DNA from: Paraspadella gotoi
Lineage: Eukaryota > Chaetognatha
DNA length: 64,000 nt
Reading direction: 5' to 3'
NCBI GenBank assembly: GCA_051294375.1
Contig: CM119268.1
Coordinates: forward strand, 22,819,427-22,883,426
The notes beneath the pieces were generated by a model. It had not been told where the DNA came from. It worked only from the letters and a program-made list of their open reading frames with translations, and made no database searches. The translations under genes and the position numbers were made by a program. Below are positions 1 through 16,240 of this stretch, one piece after another; position 1 is the first letter of the stretch, and the number at the start of each line of letters is the position of its first letter.

Positions 1-510
1 TTACTGTCGAAATAAATTAAACTGTATGCAAAATTTCGTTAATGATTAAAACCGGAATTGGTTCAACTATGTGGCAATCTCTTACTTCTTATTTTCTTTT
101 CCCGTCTTCTCTTTCAGCTTTTTCTTTTTTCTTTTTTCAATCTTTAGTTAGGAAATTATAGGGAGCGCGTAAATTCACTAACTTTGATGTGAGGTTAAAA
201 TGTTATGCAATAACTAAAATATCTATTTTATTGTATTTCAATTTAACCTTAATTAGTAAAGTTGTGAAGTTAATTTCTCAATGAGAGGAATGATTCCCCC
301 CCCCCGCAGTAAATTTCTCTCACAATTCCCACATTGTATCCATCACTTTCATCGGTGAGCTTTTCGAATGAACTACAAGGCTTCGCAGCTTATCACTTTT
401 TCTTAGTCAAATTTGTATTTAAGAAATTTCATTTTAGCTTTAGTCGCATCGCCAGTAAATTTGATTTCTCCTAATTACTTAATTTTAAAACGTCCTTGAT
501 TTCTCCCCAG
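1..510. other. Intronic/upstream AT-rich sequence of the first gene
   Basis: No coding exon could be supported here. The stretch ends in a good 3' splice site (ctccccag at 503-510), and the first visible exon begins with two bases that complete a codon. It is therefore most likely the 3' part of an intron whose upstream exons lie outside the window. A run of ten C residues sits near 297-306. Confidence 0.6.
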
Positions 511-3500
511 GACTCGTGAGCGGCCTGAGCGAGGGTTTCGCTTGGCTCAAAGGATCGCGCAACAACCTCAACTCCAATTACAACGTGACGTGCGAACCCA
601 TCCACCGTCCCGCTCATCTCCAGCACTACGACCCAGCCGGGCTGCCCCCAGCCACGCCGCGTAACCTTTACACGCCGCAGCCGCCGAGATTGGAGCCGTA
701 TACGCCCAAGATCATGGTCTCTAATCAGGGAAACGCTCACGACGGCGGCTCGCTGAAAAGGTTTTCATTGAAAGATTAGTGAATTAAATAATTAAATTGA
801 TTATATCTCATTAAATTCTAATGAATGTTATTAAATGGTATTCCAGACGCGCTGCTTTAATTGGAAACTTGACGAATTCTCCTCTTCTGCCCGTGACTCC
901 GTCCGTTAAAGGCCGGCCTCATACCGCCAATGCCTCTCCTCTCTTGCCTTCCAGACAATCCAGGTGAGCAGCGAGTTTGAAATGTAATTTTTTTTTTAAT
1001 AAATTGTAATTTTAAATTGACTTTTAATATTTTTGTTAATCTCTTTTTTCTCCTTTTAAAATCCCCTCCATAGTCTCTAGCTTGTGGTAAAATCAGAGGG
1101 AAATTAGTATGTATTTTTAGAAGGATAATCCCATGCAAAGGACTTTTATTTAATATAATTTACGTATTGAGGTAGAACATGCTTCTGCATTATTTAGTTT
1201 TATAGAGGCCAAGTGCGCCAGGAGTTTTTTTTATGTGAAAACCAAATCTTTATTTACAATAATCCGTCACGAATAGACGGCGTCATCGGGGCCACCACCA
1301 AGACGCTCCCATCTTGTCCGTCAGCGACGCCATAAAACACAAGCGCAACTCTTCCGGCGGACGGATCGAGGGATCCAAGTCGAAGCCTCGAAGTCCCGAC
1401 GCCGACGCCGAAACGTCAGCCGAAGAGATCAAAGTGGGAAAGCAAAGACGCGCTCGTTCCCTGATCAAAATTTTGGGCAACAGCTTCAGATCAGAGGTGA
1501 GATCCCGACCCTGACGTCCCAATCGTTCCGTCGCTCCGTAACGCGAGCTTTTTTGCTTCGCCGCTTCGCTAGGAGAACCTGACGACCTCGAAGAGCGACG
1601 TCTCCGTCAATAACACTTCGGTGGATTCCGCGTCGAGCCTCGGTTCGAAACTGAGAAAGAGTGGATTCTTCAATCGAAGTCGGAGACACAATAAGCATCC
1701 GTCGTCGCCGGCGGGAACCACTTTCAAGAAGAGAAACAAAGAGGGTGAGTTCGAACCTGGGAGAATTACCGTCTTGAATTTAATTTTACTCATTGAGATT
1801 GATTATACTTTTTTTTAATTGCAAAAAATAAATTTCATATTAAAATGAAAGAAGTGTGACGAAAATAAAAGTTTTGTTCATGATTATTAAATAGAATGGA
1901 GTTCATATGGTGGCAGCAGTAGCATATGCAATCTCCACTTCGTTTCTCATGTGCTTAATCGAGATTAAAATATGTTAGTTCATAGTTATGATAATCATTT
2001 TATTTGTTCAGACAACGATTCCACCCACGGACTAAGAGCAACGCGAAGTAGTGACGATTTGATGGGTGAAGACGAAGATGGAGGTAATGTATACAATTTT
2101 CTTTTTTCTTTTTTCCTTTCTTTTCATTTTCAGTCCTGCTTTGTCAGATCCGGTATTTTAGCTTTGAACGGTTGCTCTTTTCACCCAGGCATGGTCTCTA
2201 TCGGCGACCAGGCGTCCTCCCTCTCAACTCCCGCCTGTCTAGATGGCGTGGAATTTTTCTCCAACGTCGTTTCCGCCGACGACGACGTCGAAACCACGAA
2301 ATCGTCGATGGAGGAAGAAGAGGATGATGTGGGCGTGGCGCCGATGCCGGTGGCAGAGGAAATCAACTTGGTTAACAGGTTGGATTTGTGAGATGCGAGG
2401 CTGATGGAGTGACCTAGTTAATGATCCTTTTGTAATCATTTCGACTTTGCCAGATCTCAAGATGGGTAAATATTTGATTTATTCAATCCCGTGTTGGTAG
2501 TAGTTTAGCCAACCCTATATTAATTTGTTGTTTATATGCGGTAGACAGATGGTTGTGGGAAAAAAAATGTTTGAAAACAGTGCTGCTGCAGTTAATCTTT
2601 CAATTAATTCAATACCCTATTATATGCTTAATTATCTTCCATGTCATGATAAAACATTGTTTTCGACTTAGTTGAAGAAATTTATCTTCATTTTCCAGGT
2701 TCCTCATCGGGTTAGAAGATATGGAGGGAACAATATCATTGTCACCAGCTCCAAACGGTTCTGGCAGAAAACCTTGGCTCAATCCCGCGATCCCACCTGG
2801 TTGCATCCAAACGCCTGGCAAGGGACAAATCATGTCCTATCTCACGAAAATGTCTGGAATAAATGGTGGGTATCGCTAAATTTTTAGTTTTTATGTTAGG
2901 GGGCGAATGATGATGAATGAATGATGATTTTGATTGATTTGATTTATTATGCTCAAAATGTGAAATCTTCACGAAAGTTTCTTCCCGACATTATGTTTAA
3001 GGGTAATAGATCCTTACGAAGAATGCTTTAATTACCAGGCTAATAAAATTGATAGTTCGGTCTTTACACCCTGTAGTCCTGTTAACGTTTTACAGAATCG
3101 GAAGATACGACAGAAGAGATGCATCCACGACGACGCATAATCGAATCCGGTTTTCAATCTTCTTATTCGCGAAAATCAACAGATGTCGTGGTCAGTTTGT
3201 TACTTTGAATCCGTTTGTAATATTTATAATATCGCAGCACGTCTACTTTTAATCCTCTCCCCAGTCTTCTCCCGGTTTCGGACAGTATTTCCTCCCACGA
3301 ACTCCGGGCAGCTCCGCCGGGTCTCCCTGCGGCGTGACGCGGCGCCGCAGCCTCAGCGAGGGCGACATGGACGCCATCTTCGCCTTCGCTCGCGTCTCCG
3401 GTCTCAAGCGCGGGAAACCCAACTCGCAGCAGGTCTGTTACTGTAAGGGATAACCTTATCATTTATTGTGAAATTATATTGAGTTATTAAATCTCATTTT

Positions 3501-5062
3501 CATATTGATTGAAGCATTTAGGGGAAATATAAATAACCTTTATTCATGTTTACTGATAAGATTCTTGTTTGTCGTAATGCCATTTTCGATTATGTTAATA
3601 TTTTAATATTTTCTGAAGGCTTGTATTCAAAGCCGAAACATGTCCGTTTCTAAACTGAAATAAAACAAATCGTTGTCACAAACAAATCAAACTTATTCCT
3701 GCAAATATTTTTTAAAAATAATTAATTCTTAATTAAATCATCATCTCCATTAGATTAACATTAACATTAACATTTCTCCAGGTCGGCCTCATGTCACCAC
3801 TTCTCGTGGACGAGAAACGTCGGAGCTGGCGAGGCAGTCTGTCCGGGATGCACAAGCTGGAGGAGGACGTCTACGGGGAGAGCGAAAAGGGAACCGAAGA
3901 AAGCGAAATGGGAGGAGACGTCGAGAAAGAAGTAGGCGACGTCGACGATCCGTTCGAAGAAGACGGCGGAACCGTGAAGGCGGAGGCGAAAGGCGCCTCC
4001 CATCGATTCCGCGACGGAATGAAAGATTTGGCCGATCGATATCACGAGATGGAGGTGGAGATGGAGGAAGAGGCGAGGAGTCGATGTGGGGGAGAAGAAG
4101 AGGAAGATGGAGAATCCATCCAAGTCGGCGACGTCAGCGGACAGACCCTCACCAGCGCCAGCAGCTACGCCAGTTTGAGAAGCGACGCCAGCAAGAGCAG
4201 TCTGCACAGTGTACACAGTCACGACGGGTCCGTTCTGAAAGGCGAAAGCGACGAAAGTCTTGGCGAACCGTCGAAACTTGCGGAAAGGATCGTCGAGGAG
4301 AGTTCGTCGCAGGAGGCGGAAATGAAGATCGAAACCGTGGAGGACAACTCTTCGCTCCTTCGCGCCATCGAGGAGCATCTCAGAGCAAATCGACTCATGG
4401 ATTCGGGAGACGTCATCGCCAACGTGGAAGTGCTCGAGGAGGACGGGGACGGCGACGACTCGGCGTCGAACCAGGAAGGCCTTACGATCCTCGTGAACAA
4501 TGTCGAGACGAGCGGCGTCGAAGCGAATAAAGCGTCGGACGATGTAGAACAAGAGGAGAAAAAGGGGAGGAAAGTGAAGCGAAGGAAGAGTTTGAAGGAA
4601 GCAAACATCACCGTGACTAAAGGGACTCACGGAGTCTTGGAGAGAACGAAAATGTTGTCAAAGGTTCCTAGTCGTTGACTGTTGAGTTTAAATCGTTCCA
4701 AATACCTTAGGTTTAACTAAATGTTTATTCAGATTCCCGACGTTCAGTTGCAACCCGTTTCGCCGATCGCTCCTAAAACGGCTTCTGCGCTTCTATGTGG
4801 GCGTGTCTTAGAATCCGGTGAATAGGAAGCCGTTTCTTTAAATAAATAAATCAATCAATCAATAAATGTATAACTCATAACAAAGAAATGTATAACAAAC
4901 GGAACTTGTTAATCGCAGAGGAAGAAAAGCGACGAATCAAACGCGGATCCGTGTCCAATCTCCAAGGCAGCGGAAAAGTGGCTCAGCGCGTTGCAAGATT
5001 CCAACAAATCTCCGCCAGCAACACCGACAAATTCGTTAAAAAGTACTGAGAGAGAGAGAGAT

Positions 5063-5118
<56 letters not shown>

Positions 5119-5810
5119 TAAGAATGAGAAAACAAATGAGTCATTCCGTTTATTTAATCTTCAGATCGACCCTCGCCGCGATCCAATCCCGCGAATCCAA
5201 CCTTCCGCGCATGCGCACAGAATCTCGTCCTTCGCCATCGAAATCTCGTCCGACGGCAGCGGCGCTTCATGTTAAGGCTTTGACGAGTCGTTCCACTCCT
5301 CAACAACGTCGTCCGTGTCTGCCCGTCGCCGCCGGGTCGATGGTCCGCCCTGTCGCCGAACAATTAAGCGGGGGCGGCGAAGGCGGCGTTGGAGATGACT
5401 CTGACGCTGGATCGAAATCGCGCCAGGGACCCGCCGCCGCCTCAGCTGCAGCAGCAGCAGCAAAACCTCATTTCTTGCCCTCGGTGCCTTCGGTTAAAAA
5501 TCGGTCTGGAAGGGCCACGCCTTCCTCTTCATCTATCCCCGTGTATTCTCGAAAATTCCAGTCGCCCGTGAGAGACGCTGCTTTGAAGGATCAAACCAAC
5601 GTGCGAGAAGAACCCACGACGAAGGCGGCGGGGGCGCCGTCGATCGAGCTGCTCGACGCCGGGCGAGAGAAAGCGGGCGGCGGCGGCGGTCAGAAGCGTC
5701 AACTCGGGGACAAAACTGTCGAGCCGGGTTCTTTGTCTCCGAGAAAATCTCCGAAGCCGAACGTGGATTGTGGAAGCGTTGGGTCCGATTCTGCTCAACT
5801 CGACCTCTGA
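511..5810 (+). CDS. 3' part of large low-complexity Ser/Glu-rich protein, unrecognised
   Basis: Thirteen exons are modelled: 511-760, 847-963, 1277-1496, 1573-1744, 2012-2083, 2189-2378, 2699-2865, 3096-3190, 3265-3432, 3782-4663, 4733-4817, 4919-5042 and 5165-5810. All have GT-AG junctions and consistent phase, giving at least 1061 residues. The 5' end lies outside the window, because the first exon starts mid-codon. The protein is rich in Ser, Pro, Arg and Glu and looks largely disordered. An early part has YTP repeats and basic clusters. The middle has a RRRSLSEGDMD segment resembling a basophilic kinase site. The 3782-4663 exon is strongly acidic with short coiled-coil potential. The tail holds poly-Ala and Gly runs. 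I see no enzymatic domain, transmembrane segment or zinc motif. It may be the regulatory tail of a larger signalling or cytoskeletal protein whose domains lie upstream. Function is not assigned. Confidence 0.7.
5043..5164. repeat. (GA)n microsatellite filling a short intron
   Basis: The intron between 5042 and 5165 is mostly a GA dinucleotide run (about 5047-5114). The donor is aa|gtactg and the acceptor cttcag. If the intron were retained, the reading frame would stop at once (tac tga), so this also marks a possible alternative C-terminus at 5045-5047. Confidence 0.75.
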
Positions 5811-6331
5811 AAAAAAAAAAAAAAAAACTCCGTCCAAAATTGCGGAAGGAAATATTAATATGTCAACAGTTGAAAATGTGGAGGTGCCTTAGAATGCGCG
5901 ATTCATTGTTGAATTTAAAACTCGGATGATCGTCGTTTGTTTTTCTCTGGTATTGTTTTTGGTTTTTTTTTTATGTTTTTTTTTTTTCAAAGTTGTCGGA
6001 ATCTTGTTTTTATTATACAGAAATGTAACCATGTTGTGATTTCCCAGTTAATTGCCTTTGCTCAATCATTCCGTTTATGAATTTTGTCTCAAACAGAATC
6101 TTTTTCTCCATTTTTGCAACGATTTCTCAAAGGTATTTGTTTAAAAAAACTCGTTGTCAAAGTATTTCCAAGAAATCCTAGTTTCCTCTCCCTGGATTTG
6201 GACGCCGTTATATATTGCTTTTTAATTCTGAACTTTATTAGAATTTTCTTGTTTATCTCTTTTACTTTTTTTAAGACATTTTGTTTTGAAAACCATTTTG
6301 TTTAGTACCACATACATTTCTAAAAAGGAAA
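5811..6331. other. Intergenic spacer between first gene and SNRPC
   Basis: AT-rich sequence starts with an A18-like run directly after the stop codon of the upstream gene. No coding exon is supported. It must hold the upstream gene's 3' UTR and the SNRPC promoter within about 520 bases. Confidence 0.5.
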
Positions 6332-7087
6332 ATGCCTAAATATTATTGCGATTACTGCGACACTCATCTCACTCACAACTCACCGTCTGTGAGAAAAACC
6401 CATTGCGGAGGTCGAAAGCACAAGGACAATGTTAGGATGTATTATCAAAACTGGGTCGAAGAGCAGGTAATATTAATACATATTAGTAGTTACTAGTTAG
6501 TATTATTTTTAAAAGTCCCTTTCTTTCCTAAGCTGTTACTGTTTTTTTAAAAAATAAACTATTGCAGATCTTTGGGTATGCCTCGCCGACGCTATTCCAT
6601 TTTATAACTTCCATGTGTCATGGCACGTTTTAAATAAGTTTTTAACATTGAGAAAAATATTCCTATTAAGTATTATCCATTAAATATAGCTAAAAGCTTT
6701 TTTCCAACCGTTTTTTCCATCAAACAGGCACAGCACGTAATAGACGCGGCAACCAAGGCCTACAAGGCCGGGAAAATAGGGCCTTTCCCTGGCGGGCCGA
6801 CCATCGGACCCCGCGGCGCCGCCATCCCGCCTCCTCCCGGTGGATTCGACAAACTCCGTGGTCCTAGACCCATGGGTCCAGGCATGGGTCCGCCGGGAAT
6901 GATGAGACCTCCTCCGGGAATGATGGGACCTCCGGGCATGATGCCTCCCATGGGATTCGGTCCTATGGGATTCCGACCCCAAATGGCCGGCGGGCCTCCG
7001 GGACCCGGGGGCCCTGGTGGACCCTGGGGCGGACCTCCTGGCGGACCGGGCATGCGACCACCGATGCCGCCGCCCATGAACCGATAA
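6332..7087 (+). CDS. SNRPC: U1 small nuclear ribonucleoprotein C
   Basis: Two exons (6332-6466, 6728-7087; GT-AG, phase 0) encode 164 residues, close to the roughly 160 of animal U1-C. Residues 1-45 are the U1-type C2H2 zinc finger: [15 protein letters not shown] with Cys6 and Cys9, followed by the [15 protein letters not shown] segment that carries the two zinc-binding His. A helix with QNWVEEQAQHVID follows. The rest is the Gly/Pro/Met-rich tail (PPGMM and GPMG repeats) typical of the family. U1-C is part of the U1 snRNP and stabilises pairing of U1 snRNA with the 5' splice site in the nucleus. The first ATG sits right before the finger, so the start is secure. The next gene (CAPZB) begins 262 bases after the stop. 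An AATAAA lies at 7316-7321. Confidence 0.95.
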
Positions 7088-7312
7088 ATTAGAGGGGGAG
7101 ACTTTCTTCTTTTAAACTAATTCAAATTTTCTTCGTATTGATTATAGATATTCAATTATTCATTATTCATACAAGTTCCCCCCCCCCCATCCATTTCCCG
7201 TTGTCTTTTGTCTTATGTAAATAACGAGAGAAAAAAAATTATCTTCGTTTTCCAGAAAAGACTTAAATGTAGTGAAGGAAATTTAAAGACAAATTCGACC
7301 GTGAAAGGATAA

Positions 7313-9076
<1,764 letters not shown>

Positions 9077-10713
9077 AGTCGGCGCCTGGATTGGGGGGCG
9101 GAGGGGGGGGCAAGGATTTTCGCGACGAAAAGAGGAGAGTGGCAAATTTGAATGGTGATTCTGGGGAGTTTCGTTTCCCATCAAATGTTGTGGCCGATAA
9201 TGTTTTTTTTTGTTTTTGTTTTTGCCCACTGAAAAAGCCTTACAAAGAAACAATACTTCCTACTCTATTATTCTCTTCTCTCCTGTTTTTTTTTTCTCCT
9301 ATTACTTTGAAAGAAAACTATTCCCAAATCTCGCGGCCTCAGTGTCTCTCTTTGCTTTCGGAACATAAAAAAACCCGATAAAGATGATGATGATTGATGA
9401 TGATGATGATGTTTTAGAGATTGTGACACAATTTGTGTGGTTCATCTGGCTTTGACACTCTTTTTCCTTTTTTGATTTTTTTTTTTTTTTAACTTTAGGT
9501 TCCAAGGATTTATTAGCAAATTGATCTTTATTTCCGCCTCTATACATAACGATTCGCTGCTCGATTAAATGACGCCCAGATCTACCTTCAATTCTGAGCG
9601 GCGTCGATTACGCCGATTACCGACGCCGGTTGACGATCCTCTCCGGCGACGAATCTTGACGAATCCTCCTTTCGGCTTCGGTTCTTTTTTTTTTTTTTAA
9701 TTCGTTTAGTGGGAAAAAAAAATTATACGCATAGTTCTCCCCCGTTTTTATATACATATATATTTTTCTCCCTGAGCTATGGTGACAGTTTTTTTTTAAC
9801 ATCATTGGTTAACGATTCCTGCTCTTTTTTTATCCTTTAATTAATGAAATCGTGATTTTTTCTTTTTTTGGTGAAGAAAAAAAGAGTTTTTTTTTGTCTC
9901 TTTTTCTTTTTTTCCTTTTCAACTTATGCCCCAAATTTTTTTTGCTCCGTTATTTTGTTGGTGTCAACTGGAATAAGGGGGGCCCTTGGGGGGGGTGAGT
10001 GTCTTGAATCGCTCCCTTTTATTTTTATCTCTCTTAATAATGTACTTCTATTTATTGAGCCGAAATGTAATACGTAGTCCTACAAATATTGAATATATAC
10101 AATTAACTGAACAGAAATTTAGATTTAGGTCCGAGTCTTTATTCGCTCGCGTAACCCGGGAAAAATGATATGTTAAGACAACTGTAGCTCTTTTTTGTTA
10201 TCCAGACTCGATTCCCACGTTTTACTGTATTTCCGAAACGCCGAAAAACGTTTAGGTGGGACGGATACCCTTTTTTTTTTCATGGATTTTTGTGATTTGG
10301 AAATTTAAATTTAAAAAAAAAAGTTTTTTGGTGTTGCTCTGTTATTGCCTTTTATTTTTTTAATCAGGTTTAATAAAAGTGTTTTTTTTTTTTCATTTAA
10401 CTACAATTTATATTGTTTGGCATCCGGCCCATCCTAACGACACGATTTCTTGATTTCTTGTTGACACGTGAATCTTCTTTTACGTTCTCAGATTTAGACT
10501 TTTCTTTCATGGAAAGAAGAGAAAAAAAAAGAAAAGAAAGAAAAAAGACTCGATAAGAAAATCGTCAGCCGAACTTTTTCTTCGTCAAATCTTTCTTTAC
10601 TCATTTTTTTTGTATTTTTTTTTTCTTTTTTCTTTTTCTTATTTTTTTTTATCTCACCGCCACCTGTTTGTTTTTTAATTTATTAGTCAAATTATAAAGC
10701 GCCACCTCCAAAA
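9077..10713. other. CAPZB 3' region and PP1 upstream spacer
   Basis: About 1.6 kb is rich in T and A homopolymer runs (for example near 9480, 9890, 10270, 10390 and 10610) and in GATGAT trinucleotides (9380-9412). No coding exon is supported. An AATAAA at 10372-10377 could serve a distal 3' end. The short open frames here are homopolymer-driven. Confidence 0.5.
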
Positions 10714-12606
<1,893 letters not shown>

Positions 12607-12616
12607 TAATGTTAAT

Positions 12617-12675
<59 letters not shown>

Positions 12676-13957
12676 CGTTATGGAACACCCGCTTTTTCTT
12701 AGATGTCTTTTCTTGAAGTTTTATTTTTTTTAACATCCTCATCACTTAAGTTTTTTCGAGTTTTGAATATTAATTTCGGAACTAAAAAAATAGATTTAAT
12801 AAAAATTAAAAAAAAAAAGAATAAAAAATGTTTTAAACTTTTCGGCCACAATGCGTTTAAAGGATTTTTTATGATAAACATCATGACGTCAGGAAAATAA
12901 ATAGTTAAACGAAAAAAAGGGAAAAATAACGAAGTAACCTCGTTTTATTTATTACGGCTAATCCTACAAACTACATACTATCTTTGTACTTAAAGATATT
13001 ATTTCTTTGATTTTTAAGTCTCTTTTTTTGGCTCTTATTCCATTTTTTATTGCGATGATAGAATAAAAAAAGGAAAATCGGATGGATGACTGAATTCACT
13101 ACATAAACGTTATAATTTTATTTACCACTTTTCTAATATTTCTTTGTTTCGCATATATGATATATAAATAAAAATATGGTTTTCAATGCACATTAGAAAA
13201 AAGGGAAGAATTATAGCGAAATCCTCCTTTTATTTTAAACAGACTAATTTTGTTGTGGAGGGAATGAGTCAATTGTTTTTTGTTTTTTTTAGTAAACTTT
13301 CTCCGCCATTTACTGTTAATTATGTTTGTAAAAGATAAATTCAATGTAGCTTCGTATTTTTCGTGTCGTCGCCGATTTTCGTGAAATCCTCGTCCCAAAC
13401 GTTTTTTTCTTTTTTTTGTTTTTTGGTTTTTTTTTTTTGTTTTTTGGTTGGTTTTTTTTCGATGGGAAGGCAGGGGGCGCCTTGCCGTCGTCAAACGTTT
13501 TAATCTAGTTTTGATGTTTTGCATGAAAGTCGCTTTTTAATTCCAAAACCCGAAATGTGAATCAGTTTTCGTTGAGAGAGAATTTAAATTCGATATGATT
13601 AATGGGAACCTGGAAGGGGGGGGCGGGAAAAGGAGAATCGTTATCAATTTTCCGGGGGGGGGATTTTATTTTCTTCAAAATTCTGATTATTTTTGCCAAA
13701 AATAAATATTTTCTTGTTTAGTTTTAAATTTAACAATTGATGCTACGTAGTGTGCGGCCTTCGAGTTTGTATGTTTGTCCAGAGGAAGAATCAATAAATT
13801 TAATTATATCTTGTAATTTAAAGATTGCGGACTCGATCGTCACCCAAATCTAGAATTCCCTTTATTTTTTTTCCCCAAATACCCACACAGCTCTATCTCT
13901 CTCTCTCTTTAATTTCTTTGTTATAGTCTCGTCTTTTGCATCATAACGTAGTAAGCC
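12607..13957. other. PP1 3' region with (CT)n microsatellite
   Basis: A CT dinucleotide run (about 12619-12672) lies just after the PP1 stop codon. The rest is AT-rich with poly-T and poly-G runs (13614-13624, 13653-13661). No coding exon is supported. Confidence 0.55.
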
Positions 13958-14140
13958 ATGACGCGTTCAACAAAAACAAAACAAAAAAAAAAACAAGCAA
14001 AATCCTGTCCCTGTAAACGTCGTGTCTTAACGCCTCATGGTAGTATTTTTACCTGGCATATCAATAAATGTCTCGAGCAAAACCATAAAAAAATAAAACG
14101 ATGTAGTATTTGTATTTCGTCCACTGAAATCATCGAATGA
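13958..14140 (+). CDS. Small basic ORF with Cys/His motif, doubtful
   Basis: A 60-codon single-exon frame sits in the gap between the PP1 and channel genes. It starts with a Lys/Gln/Thr-rich segment, followed by CPCKRR, then FTWHINKCLE, then CSICIS. The spacing is reminiscent of a small zinc finger of the UBZ or C2HC type (CxC...HxxxC). I do not recognise a family. The surrounding DNA is AT-rich and there is no splice support, so it may be a chance frame or a leftover exon. Included because the Cys/His pattern is unusual for random AT-rich DNA. Confidence 0.2.
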   Translation: MTRSTKTKQKKKQAKSCPCKRRVLTPHGSIFTWHINKCLEQNHKKIKRCSICISSTEIIE

Positions 14141-14768
14141 CGATTTGGTGTCTCTTTCTAATTCGGCTCAAGCCGCTGGTCATCTGGAGCCGATGAATTC
14201 TTTTTGGGGGGAAAGGGGGAGAGTCTTGGGTTTTGACTTTTTTGGAGAAATTCATTTTCCGTTTAATAAAAACTATGGCTTCCGTTTTTTGTCGACGGAA
14301 CACGAATAATTCCGTAATCGGGGAAAAAAATGATTAATTATTTAATTCAAAATTCTATCGTCGAAATTTTTTTTTCTTTTTGTTTAGGGAATTAGAATTG
14401 ATAAAAAAAAGAACCCAGGGACTACGGGTTGGGTTTTTTTTAATGTTAATTCGATGATGAAGATGAATGTTTATGACCTTTGACAGGAATACTCTGCGTC
14501 CCCTTTTTGACGCTAGAGGACTTTTAAAGTGGGCGTCGTCGACGGGCGGCTCGATTAAGACGACGACGCCGACGACAAGAACCTCCACGGAAAAAAACTG
14601 AAGAAACACTTTTTTTTTGTTCGACGGAGATTTTGTTTCGCTCTCAAAAAAATTCTACGAACGGTCAAAACAAAGTAACTCAAAACTGGGAATTAAAGAC
14701 GATCAAAACAGCAGCGAAACAAAAAAACTTAAAAAAAAAACAAAAACAAAAAAACAAGAACCCCAAAA
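14141..14768. other. Spacer upstream of the innexin-like gene
   Basis: AT-rich sequence with A and T homopolymers, including A-rich runs directly before the start codon at 14769. Nothing coding is supported. Confidence 0.5.
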
Positions 14769-16196
14769 ATGGGTTCTCTCGAAGGCCTCTTTTCAAACGT
14801 TTTGGCGGCCATCGACGTCGATCTTGATTTTCCCCTCGATCGGTGAGTCAATTGAGTGATTGGAGATGGAAACAAGGAATGTGACGGGGGGGGGGGAAGA
14901 TATCGGAGAAGCGGATGATCGGAAATCTTTGGTCATGTGATCATACTTTTAATTTTCTGCCCACCAACTTGGACTGGCCAATGGCCATAGACAAAAGTCG
15001 TTCGCGCTGGGTAGCGAAATTGTATTCTATCCTCTACTAGAATTGATTCAATTCGCCACCTTCCGCTTCCTCCTCTTCGATGCCCCCGACCTTCTCTCCC
15101 TCTTCTCTCTTTCCCCTCTTCTCACTTCTCTCTCTCCCCTCTTCTCTCTCTCCCTCCCCCCCCCAGACTTTGTCGTCGCATCGGGACTTTCCTTCCGGTC
15201 GCCTTCGCCGGATTCCTTTTGGCCTCTCAGTTCGCGGATCCGATGCGATGCTACGTCACGTCCGAGTCGGAACCAGAGTCAAGGTGATCGTCCACGGTCG
15301 TTTCTCAATGATGAAAGAATTTCATTGAGACATTATTCCGATTGAGTGACAGTCAAAATATTGAACTGAATTTTTTTTTTTTTTTTTTTTTTTTTTGAAG
15401 GTTTTTAGAGTTCCTACTGTCGCACGGCTCCTTCCTTCATTCTTGGGGGATTCTCGTCGACCGGAAATAGCTCGAACACAGACCACAACATTTTGTGGGC
15501 TTATTTCAGGTCACACAAACGCCACGTTGTGATTAAGTTTAGATCTAAGATTATTAACTGGAAAACCTCTGACAACCTATGGCCCCTCACCTCTTTCCAC
15601 CAGATATTTTCCCATGCTGCTGCTCTTCCAGGCCTTCGTGACTTACATCCCCTACATCGTCTATTACGCCCTGACTCACTCTGTGATCTACCCTGTACTT
15701 AACGAGGCTCAGGACATGATCAAGATCACCTCCTTCGACATCACTCCCGAGAAGGAGCACGAGGAGCTCGTCCGTGAGTCGCTTGATTATGATGAATTGA
15801 AATAAAATGAATTGAATTATAAATAAGTATATAATTAAAATGAAATTATTAGTGAAAGAAGAGGTGGACAACGGAAACGACGTGACTCGGAGACGAAAAC
15901 CGATCGATCGTCAAGAGTCGAAAACGATCAACGTGACCCCGGACGAAGACGTCGTCGCGATACTTCAGGTTTTTTAAGTCGCAGTCGCTCGTCCAGATGC
16001 GCTTCAGGGATAAGGTTATTATTTTTCCTACTGTCTATAAAAAAAAACAAAAAACCAGGCGAGTCTCGAACGCCGCCTCCAAGTCCGCATGAACATCTTC
16101 GTCATGCATCGTCTCTACGGCATCAGGGGTCAGGGCATCCACCGCAAATACATCTGGTGCAATGTCTTGGGTCGATTGCTCATTGTTTTCATTGGT

Positions 16197-16240
<44 letters not shown>

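Noticed and set aside
3794-4630. Long minus-strand and second plus-strand frames overlapping the 3782-4663 exon
   Set aside because: The exon's codon bias keeps stops rare in other frames. The plus frame joins flanking exons in phase and the others do not.
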